Positions 15,375 through 24,850 of a stretch of 64,000 bases of DNA are shown here, piece by piece. Each line of letters opens with the position of its first letter. Within the stretch, counting starts at the first letter, position 1. The position numbers were made by a program, and so were the translations under genes. Source of the stretch: JAIYDJ01 sp031400505 (GTDB lineage: Bacteria > Pseudomonadota > Alphaproteobacteria > Rhodobacterales > Rhodobacteraceae). The stretch covers positions 16,620 through 80,619 of the forward strand of contig JANNPZ010000003.1 in the NCBI GenBank assembly GCA_031400505.1, in the 5' to 3' direction. The notes beneath the pieces were generated by a model, which did no database searches, was not told the origin of the DNA, and saw only the letters and a program-made list of their open reading frames with translations.

Positions 15375-18300
15375 CGCGGCGAGCGAGGCGCAGGTGGCAG
15401 CGAGCCTGCCCTCGGCCTCGACCTGGCTGTCGGCCAACGCAGGGTCGGGCAAGACACGCGTGCTGACGGACCGGGTGGCGCGGCTCTTGCTGGCCGAGGT
15501 GGAGCCGCAGCGCATCCTGTGTCTGACCTACACCAAGGCGGCGGCCAGCGAGATGCAGAACCGCCTGTTCCGGACGCTGGGCAGTTGGGCGATGAAACCG
15601 GATGCCGAGTTGCGCAGGGCCTTGGCCGAACTGGGCGAAGAAGGCCGGCTGACCGACCTTGATCTTGCCGCCGCCCGGCGTTTGTTCGCGCGGGCCATCG
15701 AAACACCGGGCGGCCTGCGCATCCAGACAATCCACAGTTTCTGCGCCACCTTGCTGCGTCGGTTTCCGCTAGAGGCCGGCGCGTCGCCGCAATTCACCGA
15801 AATGGATGACCGCGCGGCGCGACTGCTGCGTGACGAGATTGCCGAAGAGCTGGCCGATACGCTGGCCCCAGATCTGATGGCCGAAGTGGCGCGGGCCTAT
15901 ACCGGCGAAGAGTTTTCTGGCCTGTTGGCGCAGGTGGCAGGGGCGCGGGCCGGTTTTGCGGAACCGCTGACAGACGCTGCGGCGCGCGCGCTGTTCAGCG
16001 TGCCTGCGGACGAGACGATGACCGCCATTCTGGCCGACCTGTTTCAAGGGAATGAGGCCGATCTGATCGCGGCCATGTTACCCGTGCTGCGTTTGGGCAA
16101 ACCTACGGATGTCAATCTCGCCGACAATCTTGCTTCGGCAACCTTTGACGCGGACGGCCTTGCCAGGCTGGAAGATGCGCTTCTGACCGGGGCATCGGCG
16201 AAAGAACCGTTTACCGCCAGGATCGGCGCCCTGCCGACCAAGGATATCCGCGCGGCGCTGCCCGATCTGATACCGCAGCTTGACGCCCTGATGGCCCGCG
16301 TCGAAGCGGCCCGCCGCCGCCGCATCGCGTTGCAGGCTGCCGATCGCACCATCACGCTGCACCGCTTTGCCGCTGTATTTCTGCCGATCTACGAGGCGCG
16401 CAAGGCAGCACGCGGTTGGCTCGATTTCGACGATCTGATCACCCGCACCAAGGCCCTGCTCACCGATCCATCGGTTGCAGCCTGGGTGCTGTTTCGCCTT
16501 GATGGCGGGATCGATCACATCCTGGTGGACGAAGCGCAAGATACCAGCCCGGACCAATGGCGGGTTATTGAACTGCTGTCAGCCGAGTTTACTGCAGGCA
16601 TCGGGACGCGACCGGGTGGGCGCACGCTGTTCGTCGTCGGGGACAAGAAGCAGTCGATCTATTCATTTCAGGGCGCGGATGTGGCCGCTTTTGACGACAA
16701 GCAACGGGCCTTCGGGACTGCCTTTCGCGCAGCCGGACAGGCGTTTCAGACCCTGCAACTGGAGTATTCGTTCCGGTCTGCCCCTGCCCTTCTGCGGCTC
16801 GTCGATGTCGCGCTGCATCAGCGGTTTCCAACCGCGCTTGGGGCCGAGGTTCGGCATGCAGCGTTCAAGCACCAGATGCCGGGGCGGGTCGATTTGTGGC
16901 CGCTGATCGAACCTGCGGATGATGACCAGGACGACGACTGGCAAACCCCGGTGAACCGGGTCAGTCAGACACATCACAACGCCCGCCTTGCCCGCCAGAT
17001 TGCCGCCGAGATGCGAGGCATGATCGATGCCGGTGTCCAGATCCCTGCAGACGGCGGACCGCGCCCGGTGCATGAGGGGGATTTCCTGATCCTTGTGCAG
17101 CGGCGGTCCGCACTGTTTGCCGATCTGATCCGCGAATGCAAACAACATGGTCTGGCCGTCGCCGGCGCGGACCGTCTGAAGTTGGGCGCAGAACTTGCGG
17201 TCAAGGATCTGATGGCCCTGCTCGCGTTTCTGGTCACGCCCGAGGATGACTTGTCGTTGGCAACGGTCTTGCGCTCGCCGCTTGGCGGTTGGTCGGAAGC
17301 GCGGCTTTTCGATCTGGCCCATGGACGGTCGGGGTTTTTGTGGCAAGCCCTGCGGGGCGTTGACGACCCGGCCCGCGACATGCTGGATGACCTGCGCAGT
17401 CAGTCAGATTTCTTGCGGCCCTACGAAGTGCTGGAGCGCGCGCTGACCCGGCATGATGGCCGACGTCGCCTGCTGACCCGGCTGGGCGACGAGGCGGCAG
17501 AAGGCATCGACGCGCTGCTCGCGCAGGCGCTTGGGTATGAACGGCAGGATGTGCCCAGCCTGACCGGCTTTCTGATCTGGCTGGCCACCGACGAGATCGA
17601 CATCAAGCGCCAGATGGAGGCCGAAGGACACCGCATCCGGATCATGACCGTGCATGGGGCCAAGGGCCTGGAAGCCCCGATCGTGATCTTGCCCGACACT
17701 ACCGACAGTCGCCACAACGACCGGTCTGAAATTCTGGTGCCGCCAAAAGCCGCGCCGATGTGGCGCACTCCCGCCGAAGAAAGCCCCGCAATCATCGCCG
17801 CCGAACGCGACCGGCGCGAGGTGTTGCGCCACGAAGAAAGCCTTCGGTTGCTTTATGTGGCGCTGACAAGGGCACGCTGCTGGCTGATCGTGGCGGGGGC
17901 AGGGCAAGCCAAGACCGACACCAGCAAGGGCGCGAAGGATCCGTTGACCTGGAGCTGGTATCGCCATGTCGAAGAAGGAATGCGCGCGGCCGGCGCAATG
18001 CCTTTGGCTGACGGCAGGCGGCGGTTGTCGCAAGGCGACTGGCCGGCCGCCGCCACGGCCCCCGTGATCAGGGCCGAACAGGTCGAACCTGCGTTGCCGG
18101 ATTGGGCGCAGGCGCCAATTCGCGCGGCAACACGCCCGCCAGTTTTGCTGTCGCCTTCGGATCTTGGGGGGGCCAAGACCCTGCCAGAAGAACAAATTCC
18201 GGGCACCGAGGCGGAGGCACTGTCGCGCGGTACGGCGCTGCATCTGCTGCTGGAGGCGCTGCCCCTTGCGCCGGCGGTCGACTGGCCAACACTGGCGGCC

Positions 18301-18705
18301 CTTTTGGTGCCGGACCCTGCCCTTTGCGCCGATGTTCTGGCCGAGGCGGAAGTGGTTTTGCGCGACGCTGCGCTGTCGTTCCTGTTTGTGCCCCAGGCCC
18401 TGACAGAGGTGGCCGTAACCTGCGATCTGGCCGGACGGCGGCTTTCTGGCAGCATCGACCGGCTGCTGATCCAGCCCGGGTCCGTGCTGGCGATTGACTA
18501 CAAATCGAACCGGCTGATCCCGGATAGGGCCGCGTCAACCCCGGAAGGCCTGCTGCGGCAGATGGGGGCATATGCGCATGCTCTTGACGCGATCTATCCG
18601 GATCGCCGGGTCGAGGTGGCGATTCTGTGGACGCGAGCACCGAAACTGATGCCGCTTGATCGCGATATGGTGCGTGCAGCCCTGACACGTGCTACGATCC
18701 CTTGA
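15361..18705 (+). CDS. addA: Double-strand break repair helicase AddA
   Basis: AddA is the UvrD-like motor and nuclease of AddAB. Seen in sequence: 1114 residues; Walker A ANAGSGKTRVLTDRVARL near residue 25; motif II LVDEAQDTSPDQW; motif III GDKKQSIYSFQGAD; motif V MTVHGAKGLEAP; motif VI LLYVALTRAR; and the C-terminal nuclease LAIDYKSNRL. All helicase and nuclease residues appear intact. It is coupled to addB by overlapping reading frames. Both subunits keep a nuclease motif, as in Bacillus and alphaproteobacterial AddAB, unlike RecBCD. Confidence 0.96.
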   Translation: MIRRDAASEAQVAASLPSASTWLSANAGSGKTRVLTDRVARLLLAEVEPQRILCLTYTKAAASEMQNRLFRTLGSWAMKPDAELRRALAELGEEGRLTDLDLAAARRLFARAIETPGGLRIQTIHSFCATLLRRFPLEAGASPQFTEMDDRAARLLRDEIAEELADTLAPDLMAEVARAYTGEEFSGLLAQVAGARAGFAEPLTDAAARALFSVPADETMTAILADLFQGNEADLIAAMLPVLRLGKPTDVNLADNLASATFDADGLARLEDALLTGASAKEPFTARIGALPTKDIRAALPDLIPQLDALMARVEAARRRRIALQAADRTITLHRFAAVFLPIYEARKAARGWLDFDDLITRTKALLTDPSVAAWVLFRLDGGIDHILVDEAQDTSPDQWRVIELLSAEFTAGIGTRPGGRTLFVVGDKKQSIYSFQGADVAAFDDKQRAFGTAFRAAGQAFQTLQLEYSFRSAPALLRLVDVALHQRFPTALGAEVRHAAFKHQMPGRVDLWPLIEPADDDQDDDWQTPVNRVSQTHHNARLARQIAAEMRGMIDAGVQIPADGGPRPVHEGDFLILVQRRSALFADLIRECKQHGLAVAGADRLKLGAELAVKDLMALLAFLVTPEDDLSLATVLRSPLGGWSEARLFDLAHGRSGFLWQALRGVDDPARDMLDDLRSQSDFLRPYEVLERALTRHDGRRRLLTRLGDEAAEGIDALLAQALGYERQDVPSLTGFLIWLATDEIDIKRQMEAEGHRIRIMTVHGAKGLEAPIVILPDTTDSRHNDRSEILVPPKAAPMWRTPAEESPAIIAAERDRREVLRHEESLRLLYVALTRARCWLIVAGAGQAKTDTSKGAKDPLTWSWYRHVEEGMRAAGAMPLADGRRRLSQGDWPAAATAPVIRAEQVEPALPDWAQAPIRAATRPPVLLSPSDLGGAKTLPEEQIPGTEAEALSRGTALHLLLEALPLAPAVDWPTLAALLVPDPALCADVLAEAEVVLRDAALSFLFVPQALTEVAVTCDLAGRRLSGSIDRLLIQPGSVLAIDYKSNRLIPDRAASTPEGLLRQMGAYAHALDAIYPDRRVEVAILWTRAPKLMPLDRDMVRAALTRATIP

Positions 18706-18762
18706 CGCTGATGCTTTGCGTTCTTAGCTGTCTAATCCTGATGCAGATTGAGGAGACCCGCC

Positions 18763-19089
18763 ATGGGTACCAATACCGTTGCAGTAACCGACTCCACCTT
18801 TGACGCCGAAGTCCGCAAAGCGACCGTGCCGGTCGTGGTAGACTTCTGGGCCGAATGGTGCGGCCCGTGCCGTCAGATCGGGCCGGCGCTGGAAGAACTC
18901 GCAGCCGAGTATGGCGGCAAGATCAAGATCGTGAAGGTCAATGTGGACGAAAACCCGGATAGCCCGGCCATGCTGGGTGTGCGCGGCATCCCGTCATTGT
19001 TTTTGTTCAAGAACGGTGAAGTCGTGTCGAACAAGGTTGGTGCTGCGCCGAAAGCGGCCCTTGCCAACTGGATCAACGCGTCAATCTGA
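18763..19089 (+). CDS. trxA: Thioredoxin
   Basis: Thioredoxin 1, the general cytosolic disulfide reductant. Seen in sequence: 108 residues, active site FWAEWCGPCRQIGPALEE, the cis-proline loop GIPSLFLFKNGE and the closing helix. ATG at 18763 has AGGAGA 8 bases upstream; an in-frame start at 18748 lacks such support. It lies 57 bases after addA and is the last gene of the divL-to-trxA run, the same order found in many alphaproteobacteria. It may also have its own promoter in the short gap. Confidence 0.97.
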   Translation: MGTNTVAVTDSTFDAEVRKATVPVVVDFWAEWCGPCRQIGPALEELAAEYGGKIKIVKVNVDENPDSPAMLGVRGIPSLFLFKNGEVVSNKVGAAPKAALANWINASI

Positions 19090-19112
19090 GACAGCCGGTG
19101 GCGTTCGCGCTG

Positions 19113-20009
19113 TCAGACGGGCCAGCCGTGCTGTCGCAGCCGTGCGGAAATCTGAAGATGCACGTCGTCGCTCCAGGAGGTGATCGCGTGCATCTTGAAA
19201 AACCAGTAGACATAGGGCGCAAATGGGATATCGCCCGGCCTGTCGGCAAAAACAGCCGCCAGACCATCGCGCGGCACGGATGCCGCGATGTGATGAAAAT
19301 CCGCGCGCGCAAACAAGATCGCAGGCTTCTGGGCAAAATATCCGGTCAAAGCGATGCTGGAATTCTGCGTGACAACGCAGTCACAGCGCCGCAGCAGGTC
19401 GATCGACGGCTGCGACGACAGGGTGAACCGCGCGTACTGCCGAGCCAGGTTGTTCAGGGCCGCAAGACTTTGCGTGTCATAGACCTCTGCAGGGTGCAGC
19501 GTTGCAACGACAGGCCGCGTCTCATGGGCTAAAAGCGCATCGAGCATCGCAAGCGGGCTCATGCTTTGGAACGGCCTGTGACGACGCAGCTTGCCTTGCA
19601 GGGGAACAAAGACAAAGCCGTCGCACCCGATTGGGGTCGTGCCAAACAGATTGCCCCGCCAGCGGTCATGGAAGGCCCGCACATATGGTGAACGCACGTC
19701 GTCGGGATCAAAGGAAAGACCTGCGGTCTGCCACGCCCAACGGTCGTTTACGGCCTCGATCCTCCAGAACGGCTCCATATAGCACTGGCGCAATGACAGG
19801 CAGAACGGCCCCGAAACCGCCTGATTCAAGACCAGATGATAGCCGTTGATCTGCTGTGCCGCGAACCGCGCCTCTTCGGGCAGCAGAACGACCTGCCAAC
19901 CCGCCGCCTCGACGACTTCTGCAATCCGGGTCAGGATATTGGCAGTGCGCGCAGCAATTTGCGCGCGCTGACTTGCGCCAAGGTAGAAGTACAGCACCTT
20001 TTCGCGCAA
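19113..20009 (-). CDS. Capsule-synthesis KpsS-like protein of unknown role
   Basis: A 298-residue cytosolic protein without signal peptide or membrane segment. It starts VLYFYLGASQRAQIAART and has a C-terminal half with VATLHPAEVYD, CDCVVTQNSSIALTGYFAQKPAILFARADFHHIA, which resembles the nucleotide-sugar binding half of capsule Kdo-transferases (KpsS/LpsZ type), where the 'T.NSS...A...G.P.I..G...' loop is typical. Family membership is inference from this loop. It is an orphan, convergent with trxA and divergent from hslV. No capsule genes are near, so its acceptor and donor are unknown. Confidence 0.5.
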   Translation of the reverse strand: MREKVLYFYLGASQRAQIAARTANILTRIAEVVEAAGWQVVLLPEEARFAAQQINGYHLVLNQAVSGPFCLSLRQCYMEPFWRIEAVNDRWAWQTAGLSFDPDDVRSPYVRAFHDRWRGNLFGTTPIGCDGFVFVPLQGKLRRHRPFQSMSPLAMLDALLAHETRPVVATLHPAEVYDTQSLAALNNLARQYARFTLSSQPSIDLLRRCDCVVTQNSSIALTGYFAQKPAILFARADFHHIAASVPRDGLAAVFADRPGDIPFAPYVYWFFKMHAITSWSDDVHLQISARLRQHGWPV

Positions 20010-20124
20010 CCTGAACCCCCGATCCTTTCGCGCAGGCTATGCCAGATCGCGCCGGTTGCAAACACGGCTCGGGTTGTGCGTAGACGTCAAGCCGCCCATA
20101 TTGAACCGATCGACGGGGGGTTTC

Positions 20125-20682
20125 ATGGCAGATGACAGGTTTCCAGGCTGGCACGGCACGACCATTCTGGCCGTGCGGCGGGGCGGGTGCGTGGCGGTCG
20201 CTGGCGACGGGCAGGTGTCGCTGGGCCAGACCGTGATCAAGGGCAGCGCGCGCAAGGTGCGGCGATTGTCGGTCGGTGGCCAAGACGTGGTGGCGGGGTT
20301 TGCCGGATCTACCGCCGATGCCTTTACCTTGCTGGAACGGCTTGAGAAAAAGCTGGAGGCGGCACCGGGCCAGTTGGCCCGTGCCTGCGTTGACCTCGCC
20401 AAGGACTGGCGGATGGACAAGTATCTGCGCAACCTTGAGGCGATGCTGATCGTGACCGACGGGCGCGATCTGTATGTGATCACCGGGGCGGGCGATGTGC
20501 TGGAACCCGAACATGACGTGGCCGCCATCGGCTCGGGTGGCAACTTTGCGCTGGCAGCGGCGCGCGGATTGATGACCACCGACCTGCCTGCCGAGGATAT
20601 CGCGCGGCGGGCCATGGCGATTGCGGCAGATATCTGTGTCTACACCAACGGCAACCTGACCGTTGAGTCGATTGGCCACTGA
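20125..20682 (+). CDS. hslV: ATP-dependent protease subunit HslV
   Basis: HslV is the peptidase of the HslUV (ClpQY) heat-shock protease, a proteasome-like double hexamer. Seen in sequence: 185 residues from ATG 20125; the catalytic Thr12 exposed after removal of the first 11 residues (GTTILAV); GDGQVSLG and the family-typical GSARKVRRL. Frames upstream of 20125 lack a family match. It is followed 3 bases later by a membrane-protein gene and then by hslU, so the protease operon is split by an extra gene. Confidence 0.97.
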   Translation: MADDRFPGWHGTTILAVRRGGCVAVAGDGQVSLGQTVIKGSARKVRRLSVGGQDVVAGFAGSTADAFTLLERLEKKLEAAPGQLARACVDLAKDWRMDKYLRNLEAMLIVTDGRDLYVITGAGDVLEPEHDVAAIGSGGNFALAAARGLMTTDLPAEDIARRAMAIAADICVYTNGNLTVESIGH

Positions 20683-20685
20683 CCG

Positions 20686-21783
20686 ATGCAGAACGCCCCG
20701 CAAGCAAACATCCTGACCCGCGACGACCTGCGCGCCGCCGTCGCCGCAGGCGCCCTGACCGAGGCGCAGGCCGCCACTGTGATCGGTCTGGCGCAGGCCC
20801 GGCTCGACGGCAGGCAGGCGATGACGGGCGAAGATGAGCCGTTCGAGTTCTTTCGCGGCTTCTCCGAGATTTTCATCGTCGTCGGTCTGGTCGTATTGAT
20901 CTCGGGCATCGTTTCGCTGATGTGGCTGTTGGACATGGTCCTTGTCGTGCCACTGGGCATGGCCATCGTGGCATGGTGGCTGGCCGAGTATTTCACGGTC
21001 AAGCGGCGCATGGTTCTGCCCTCGATTGTTCTGCTTGTGGCGTTTGGGATCGGAGTCGGCGGTACTGTTTTGTCCTGGCAATTGCAGCAGGCATTTCCGA
21101 ACCCGGTTTCGACGGCGCAGATCATCACTCTGGCCAGCGCGGCCAGCATGGCAATCTGGTACTGGCGGTTCCGGCTGCCCATCGCGATGTTCTTTCTGGG
21201 CCTTGCGCTGCTGGCAGCACTTTACATCGCATGGGCATCGCCTGCGGATGTCATTGCCATGTCCACGACCGGGTCGATCGACAAACTGTTCGATCTTGCA
21301 GACAGTGCAGGCTTCGGTCTGGCGACGCTCGGATTCGGTATCGCGGCCTTTATCGCCGCCATGTGGTTTGACATGCGTGATCCCTACCGGCTGGGCCGCC
21401 ATTCTGCCTCCGGCTTCTGGCTGCATGTTCTGGCGGCACCGGCGCTGGTCAACACAGTCGCGCTGACGCTGCTGAACGTTGGGGGCACGGCTGGCTATGT
21501 CTTGCTGGCGGCGTCACTTTGCGTCATTTCGGTGCTGGCGCTGGTGATCGACCGGCGGTCCTTCGTGACGGCTGGGGTCATCTACATCGGCCTTGTGATT
21601 GCCTGGCTGTTACAGGGCGAGGGGTCAGAAGACCTTGGCCATTGGGTCGCAATCCTGATCGTCCTGGGGGCGTTCATCACGGCCTTGGGAACGTTCTGGG
21701 TGCCGTTGCGCGCCAGTCTGATGCGGGCGTTGCCGGACTTTCCGGCCAAGCGCCGCCTTCCCCCCTATGCGGAGATGCCATGA
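20686..21783 (+). CDS. Multi-pass membrane protein, DUF2157-like
   Basis: A 365-residue inner-membrane protein with a soluble N-terminus of about 55 residues (LTRDDLRAAVAAGALTEAQAATV, a short helical module seen in DUF2157 proteins) followed by about ten hydrophobic segments to residue 345. No catalytic motif was found. It begins 3 bases after hslV and its stop overlaps the hslU start by four bases (ATGA), so it must be co-translated with the protease. That suggests a tie to envelope stress or membrane protein quality control, but this is inference from position only. Confidence 0.75.
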   Translation: MQNAPQANILTRDDLRAAVAAGALTEAQAATVIGLAQARLDGRQAMTGEDEPFEFFRGFSEIFIVVGLVVLISGIVSLMWLLDMVLVVPLGMAIVAWWLAEYFTVKRRMVLPSIVLLVAFGIGVGGTVLSWQLQQAFPNPVSTAQIITLASAASMAIWYWRFRLPIAMFFLGLALLAALYIAWASPADVIAMSTTGSIDKLFDLADSAGFGLATLGFGIAAFIAAMWFDMRDPYRLGRHSASGFWLHVLAAPALVNTVALTLLNVGGTAGYVLLAASLCVISVLALVIDRRSFVTAGVIYIGLVIAWLLQGEGSEDLGHWVAILIVLGAFITALGTFWVPLRASLMRALPDFPAKRRLPPYAEMP

Positions 21784-23069
21784 CCGACCTGACCCCCCGC
21801 GAGATTGTCTCGGAGCTTGACCGCCACATCATCGGCCAGCAGGGTGCCAAGCGCGCCGTGGCCGTAGCCCTTCGCAATCGCTGGCGGCGCAAGCAGTTGG
21901 CCGATGATATCCGGGATGAGGTTTACCCCAAGAACATCCTGATGATCGGGCCTACCGGCGTGGGCAAGACCGAGATCTCGCGCCGTCTGGCCCGGCTGGC
22001 CCACGCGCCGTTTCTGAAGGTCGAGGCCACGAAGTTCACCGAAGTGGGCTATGTGGGTCGCGATGTGGACAGCATCATCCGCGATCTGGTCGATACGGCC
22101 ATGGTCGATACCCGCGCCCGGATGCGCGATGACGTGGCGGCCCGCGCCAAGGCCGCCGCAGAGGATCGGGTGATCGACGCGCTGGCGGGCCGCGACAGCC
22201 GCCCCCAGACGCGCGAGCTGTTTCGCGGCAAGCTGCGCCGGGGCGAATTGGACGACACGGTGATCGAGCTTGATCTGCCCGACAGCACCCCGATGCCGAT
22301 GGCGGGCGTGCCGGGGATGGAGCAGATGCAGGGGCTGGCCGACATGTTCAAGGCCTTCGGGCAGCGCACGGTGACCAAGAAAGTGACCGTGGCGGCCAGC
22401 TATGATCTGCTGTTAGGGTCCGAGGCCGACAAACTGCTGGACGACGAAGCCGTAAAGGCGGCGGCGCTGTCGGCGGTTCAGGAAAACGGCATCGTGTTTC
22501 TGGACGAGATCGACAAGATCTGCGCGCGGTCCGATGCGCGCGGCGCCGATGTCAGCCGCGAAGGCGTACAGCGTGACTTGCTGCCTCTGATCGAAGGCAC
22601 CACCGTCAGCACCAAATACGGCCCGGTCAAGACCGACCATATCCTGTTCATCGCCTCGGGCGCGTTCCACATCGCCAAACCGTCAGACTTGTTGCCCGAA
22701 CTGCAAGGCCGCCTGCCGATCCGGGTCGAATTGCAGCCGCTGACCGAACATGACTTTGTCCGTATCCTGTCGGAAACCGACAATGCGCTGACCCGGCAGT
22801 ACAGCGCATTGATGGCGACCGAAGGCATCTCGGTGACCTTTCCGGCGGACGGCATTGCAGCCTTGGCCCGCATCGCCGCCGAGGTGAACCGCGCCGTCGA
22901 AAACATCGGGGCTCGCAGGCTCTACACCGTGATGGAGCGGGTGTTCGAAGAACTGTCCTTCACAGCACCGGACCGGTCGGGCGAGACCGTGACAGTGAAT
23001 GCCGATTTCGTCGAAGCCAATCTTGGCGCGCTGTCTCGTTCTGCCGATCTGTCGCGCTATGTCCTTTAG
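21780..23069 (+). CDS. hslU: ATP-dependent protease ATPase HslU
   Basis: HslU unfolds substrates and feeds them to HslV. Seen in sequence: 429 residues from ATG 21780; Walker A GPTGVGKTEISRRL; Walker B VFLDEIDKI; the I-domain between them (about 110-230); sensor region RLPIRVELQPL; and the C-terminal tail ending in DLSRYVL, which docks into HslV. The long frame upstream of 21780 is an overlap with the membrane gene and has no match. All AAA+ motifs are intact. Confidence 0.97.
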   Translation: MTDLTPREIVSELDRHIIGQQGAKRAVAVALRNRWRRKQLADDIRDEVYPKNILMIGPTGVGKTEISRRLARLAHAPFLKVEATKFTEVGYVGRDVDSIIRDLVDTAMVDTRARMRDDVAARAKAAAEDRVIDALAGRDSRPQTRELFRGKLRRGELDDTVIELDLPDSTPMPMAGVPGMEQMQGLADMFKAFGQRTVTKKVTVAASYDLLLGSEADKLLDDEAVKAAALSAVQENGIVFLDEIDKICARSDARGADVSREGVQRDLLPLIEGTTVSTKYGPVKTDHILFIASGAFHIAKPSDLLPELQGRLPIRVELQPLTEHDFVRILSETDNALTRQYSALMATEGISVTFPADGIAALARIAAEVNRAVENIGARRLYTVMERVFEELSFTAPDRSGETVTVNADFVEANLGALSRSADLSRYVL

Positions 23070-23141
23070 TGTGCAGACGATCAACGGGATGCGTGCCGGT
23101 CCGGCGCGATCCGCGGCCAACCTTTGTTTTGAAGGTCTTTG

Positions 23142-24254
23142 ATGTCACGTTTTTGGATCGTCCTCGTTTGTTGCGTTGCTCTGGGCTGCACGCCGCGCGG
23201 CCAGATCGTGCTTGCCCCGCAGGCATCCCCGGTAAGCGCGGAAGAGACGATCTACGTCGCGACCACCAGAGTTCTGGACGGCGCGACCGGCGCCTATTCC
23301 AGCAGACGGTCCGAGACGCCGAATTTTGCCCGCTATACCGTGTCTGTCCCGCCAGAACGTGATCCCGGGACCATCTCGTATCCGCGATCAGGGAGCAAAC
23401 CGGACCCGCAGCAGGATTTTCTGACCACGTCCCAGGTGCATTATTCCGACGGGGCCCTGTTTCGTCGCGACCTGGCAAAAGCCCTGAAGGCGCAGCCTGC
23501 GGCAGCCCGCGAAGCCACTATCTTTGTGCATGGCTACAACACCACCTTTGGCGAAGGCGTTTACCGGATTGCACAACTGGCGCATGATCTCGACTTGCCC
23601 GGCGTGGCCATGCACTATGCCTGGCCGTCGGCGGCCACGCCATTCGGGTATGTTTACGACCGCGATTCGGCCGTTTTTTCCCGCAATGGGCTTGAAAGCA
23701 TGCTGCGTGAAGTGTCCCAGTCCGGGACGGAACAGATGTTCCTAGTGGCCCATTCGATGGGCAGCGCCTTGCTGGTCGAGACGCTGCGGCAACTGGCAAT
23801 CCGCGGCGACCGCCAAACACTCGACCGCATCGCGGGGGTCATCCTGATTTCACCGGACATCGACGTCGATGTGTTCCGGATTCAGGCGCGCGACATCGGC
23901 GACCTGCCGCAGCCGTTTCTGATCTTTGGATCACAGCGCGACAAGGCCCTGCGGCTGTCGGCGCGGCTGACCGGGCAAGCTGCGCGTCTTGGATCGCTTG
24001 CGACAGTCGGGGCGTTGGCGGATCTGGATGTCACATTTGTCGAGGTGGCGGCGTTCGACGAAGGATCGGGGCATTTCAACGTGGGCAACTCGGCTGCGCT
24101 GATCCGCCTGCTGGACCGAATTACCGATGTGGATGCGGCTTTTTCGGCCGATGCGGCGACCAAATCCGGGCTGCTGCCAGGTGTGGTGCTGACGGTGCAG
24201 AACGCGACAGAAATCATCCTGTCGCCGATCACGAATTCGGGTCGCCCGCGCTAA
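23142..24254 (+). CDS. Alpha/beta hydrolase lipoprotein (DUF900)
   Basis: A 370-residue probable lipoprotein: MSRFWIVLVCCVALGC ends in a lipobox Cys at residue 16. The core shows FVHGYNTTF, the strand-turn of the DUF900 alpha/beta hydrolases, and the nucleophile elbow VAHSMGSALLVE; a late His in GSGHFNVG may complete the triad. Family members act on esters or amides at the envelope; the substrate is unknown. The ATG at 23142 follows a TTG in frame; the ATG is preferred. Its stop overlaps the convergent Smr gene by four bases. Confidence 0.85.
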   Translation: MSRFWIVLVCCVALGCTPRGQIVLAPQASPVSAEETIYVATTRVLDGATGAYSSRRSETPNFARYTVSVPPERDPGTISYPRSGSKPDPQQDFLTTSQVHYSDGALFRRDLAKALKAQPAAAREATIFVHGYNTTFGEGVYRIAQLAHDLDLPGVAMHYAWPSAATPFGYVYDRDSAVFSRNGLESMLREVSQSGTEQMFLVAHSMGSALLVETLRQLAIRGDRQTLDRIAGVILISPDIDVDVFRIQARDIGDLPQPFLIFGSQRDKALRLSARLTGQAARLGSLATVGALADLDVTFVEVAAFDEGSGHFNVGNSAALIRLLDRITDVDAAFSADAATKSGLLPGVVLTVQNATEIILSPITNSGRPR

Positions 24255-24847
24255 CGTCTGCGCAGATAGACGTAGTAGGCACCCGACCCGCCGTGTTTCA
24301 GATGCGCCTCTGCCACTTGCAGCACCGCCTGACCCAAAGGAGGCAAGCGCAGCCATTGCGGCACCTGATGGCGCAATGCGCCCATCCGTTGCGGGATCGG
24401 GCCGTGATCGGTGCCGCGCTTGCCTTTGCCGGTAATCACCAGAACCAGCCGCATCGCGTTGGTCTGCGCGTTCAAGACAAAGCGGATCAGTTCGGGATGC
24501 GCCTCGGAAAGGGTCAGGCCGTGCAGGTCGATTCTGGCTTCGGGTGCCAGTTTGCCGCGCGTCATGCGGCCAAACGCTTTGGCGTCCATCTGCAAGGGAG
24601 CCGCCTGCAGGCTTTCCGACAGGCTGGGTGACAGATCATGCGCGCGGATCGCCCGAACCTTCTCGCCAACGCGAAAGGCTGGTGTCGAAGGGCGCAGGGC
24701 GGGCGCTGCATCTTTCTGCTGTTCGCCGGCGGTTTGCGGGCTTTTCCGCAACAGGATCGATGGCGGCTGGTGCAGCGGGCGGGCAGATCGCGCAACGATC
24801 TGCCACAACTCTTCTTCCTCGGGGTGCAGGGATCTGCGGCGCACCAT
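24251..24847 (-). CDS. Smr/MutS2 C-terminal domain protein
   Basis: A 198-residue cytosolic protein with a disordered first 100 residues and a C-terminal Smr domain: RIDLHGLTLSEA (DxHG motif) and VLVITGKGKRGTDHGPIP (the TGKG loop). Smr domains of this stand-alone kind act as RNA or DNA endonucleases; which nucleic acid is cut here is not visible. It lies 3 bases after mltA and on the same strand as mltA and timA, an order common in Rhodobacterales. Confidence 0.9.
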   Translation of the reverse strand: MVRRRSLHPEEEELWQIVARSARPLHQPPSILLRKSPQTAGEQQKDAAPALRPSTPAFRVGEKVRAIRAHDLSPSLSESLQAAPLQMDAKAFGRMTRGKLAPEARIDLHGLTLSEAHPELIRFVLNAQTNAMRLVLVITGKGKRGTDHGPIPQRMGALRHQVPQWLRLPPLGQAVLQVAEAHLKHGGSGAYYVYLRRR

Positions 24848-24850
24848 CGC

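Noticed and set aside
19708..21426. 572-codon frame opposite hslV and the membrane gene
   Set aside because: Antisense to two real genes, no ribosome site, His/Gln/Arg-rich composition of a shadow.
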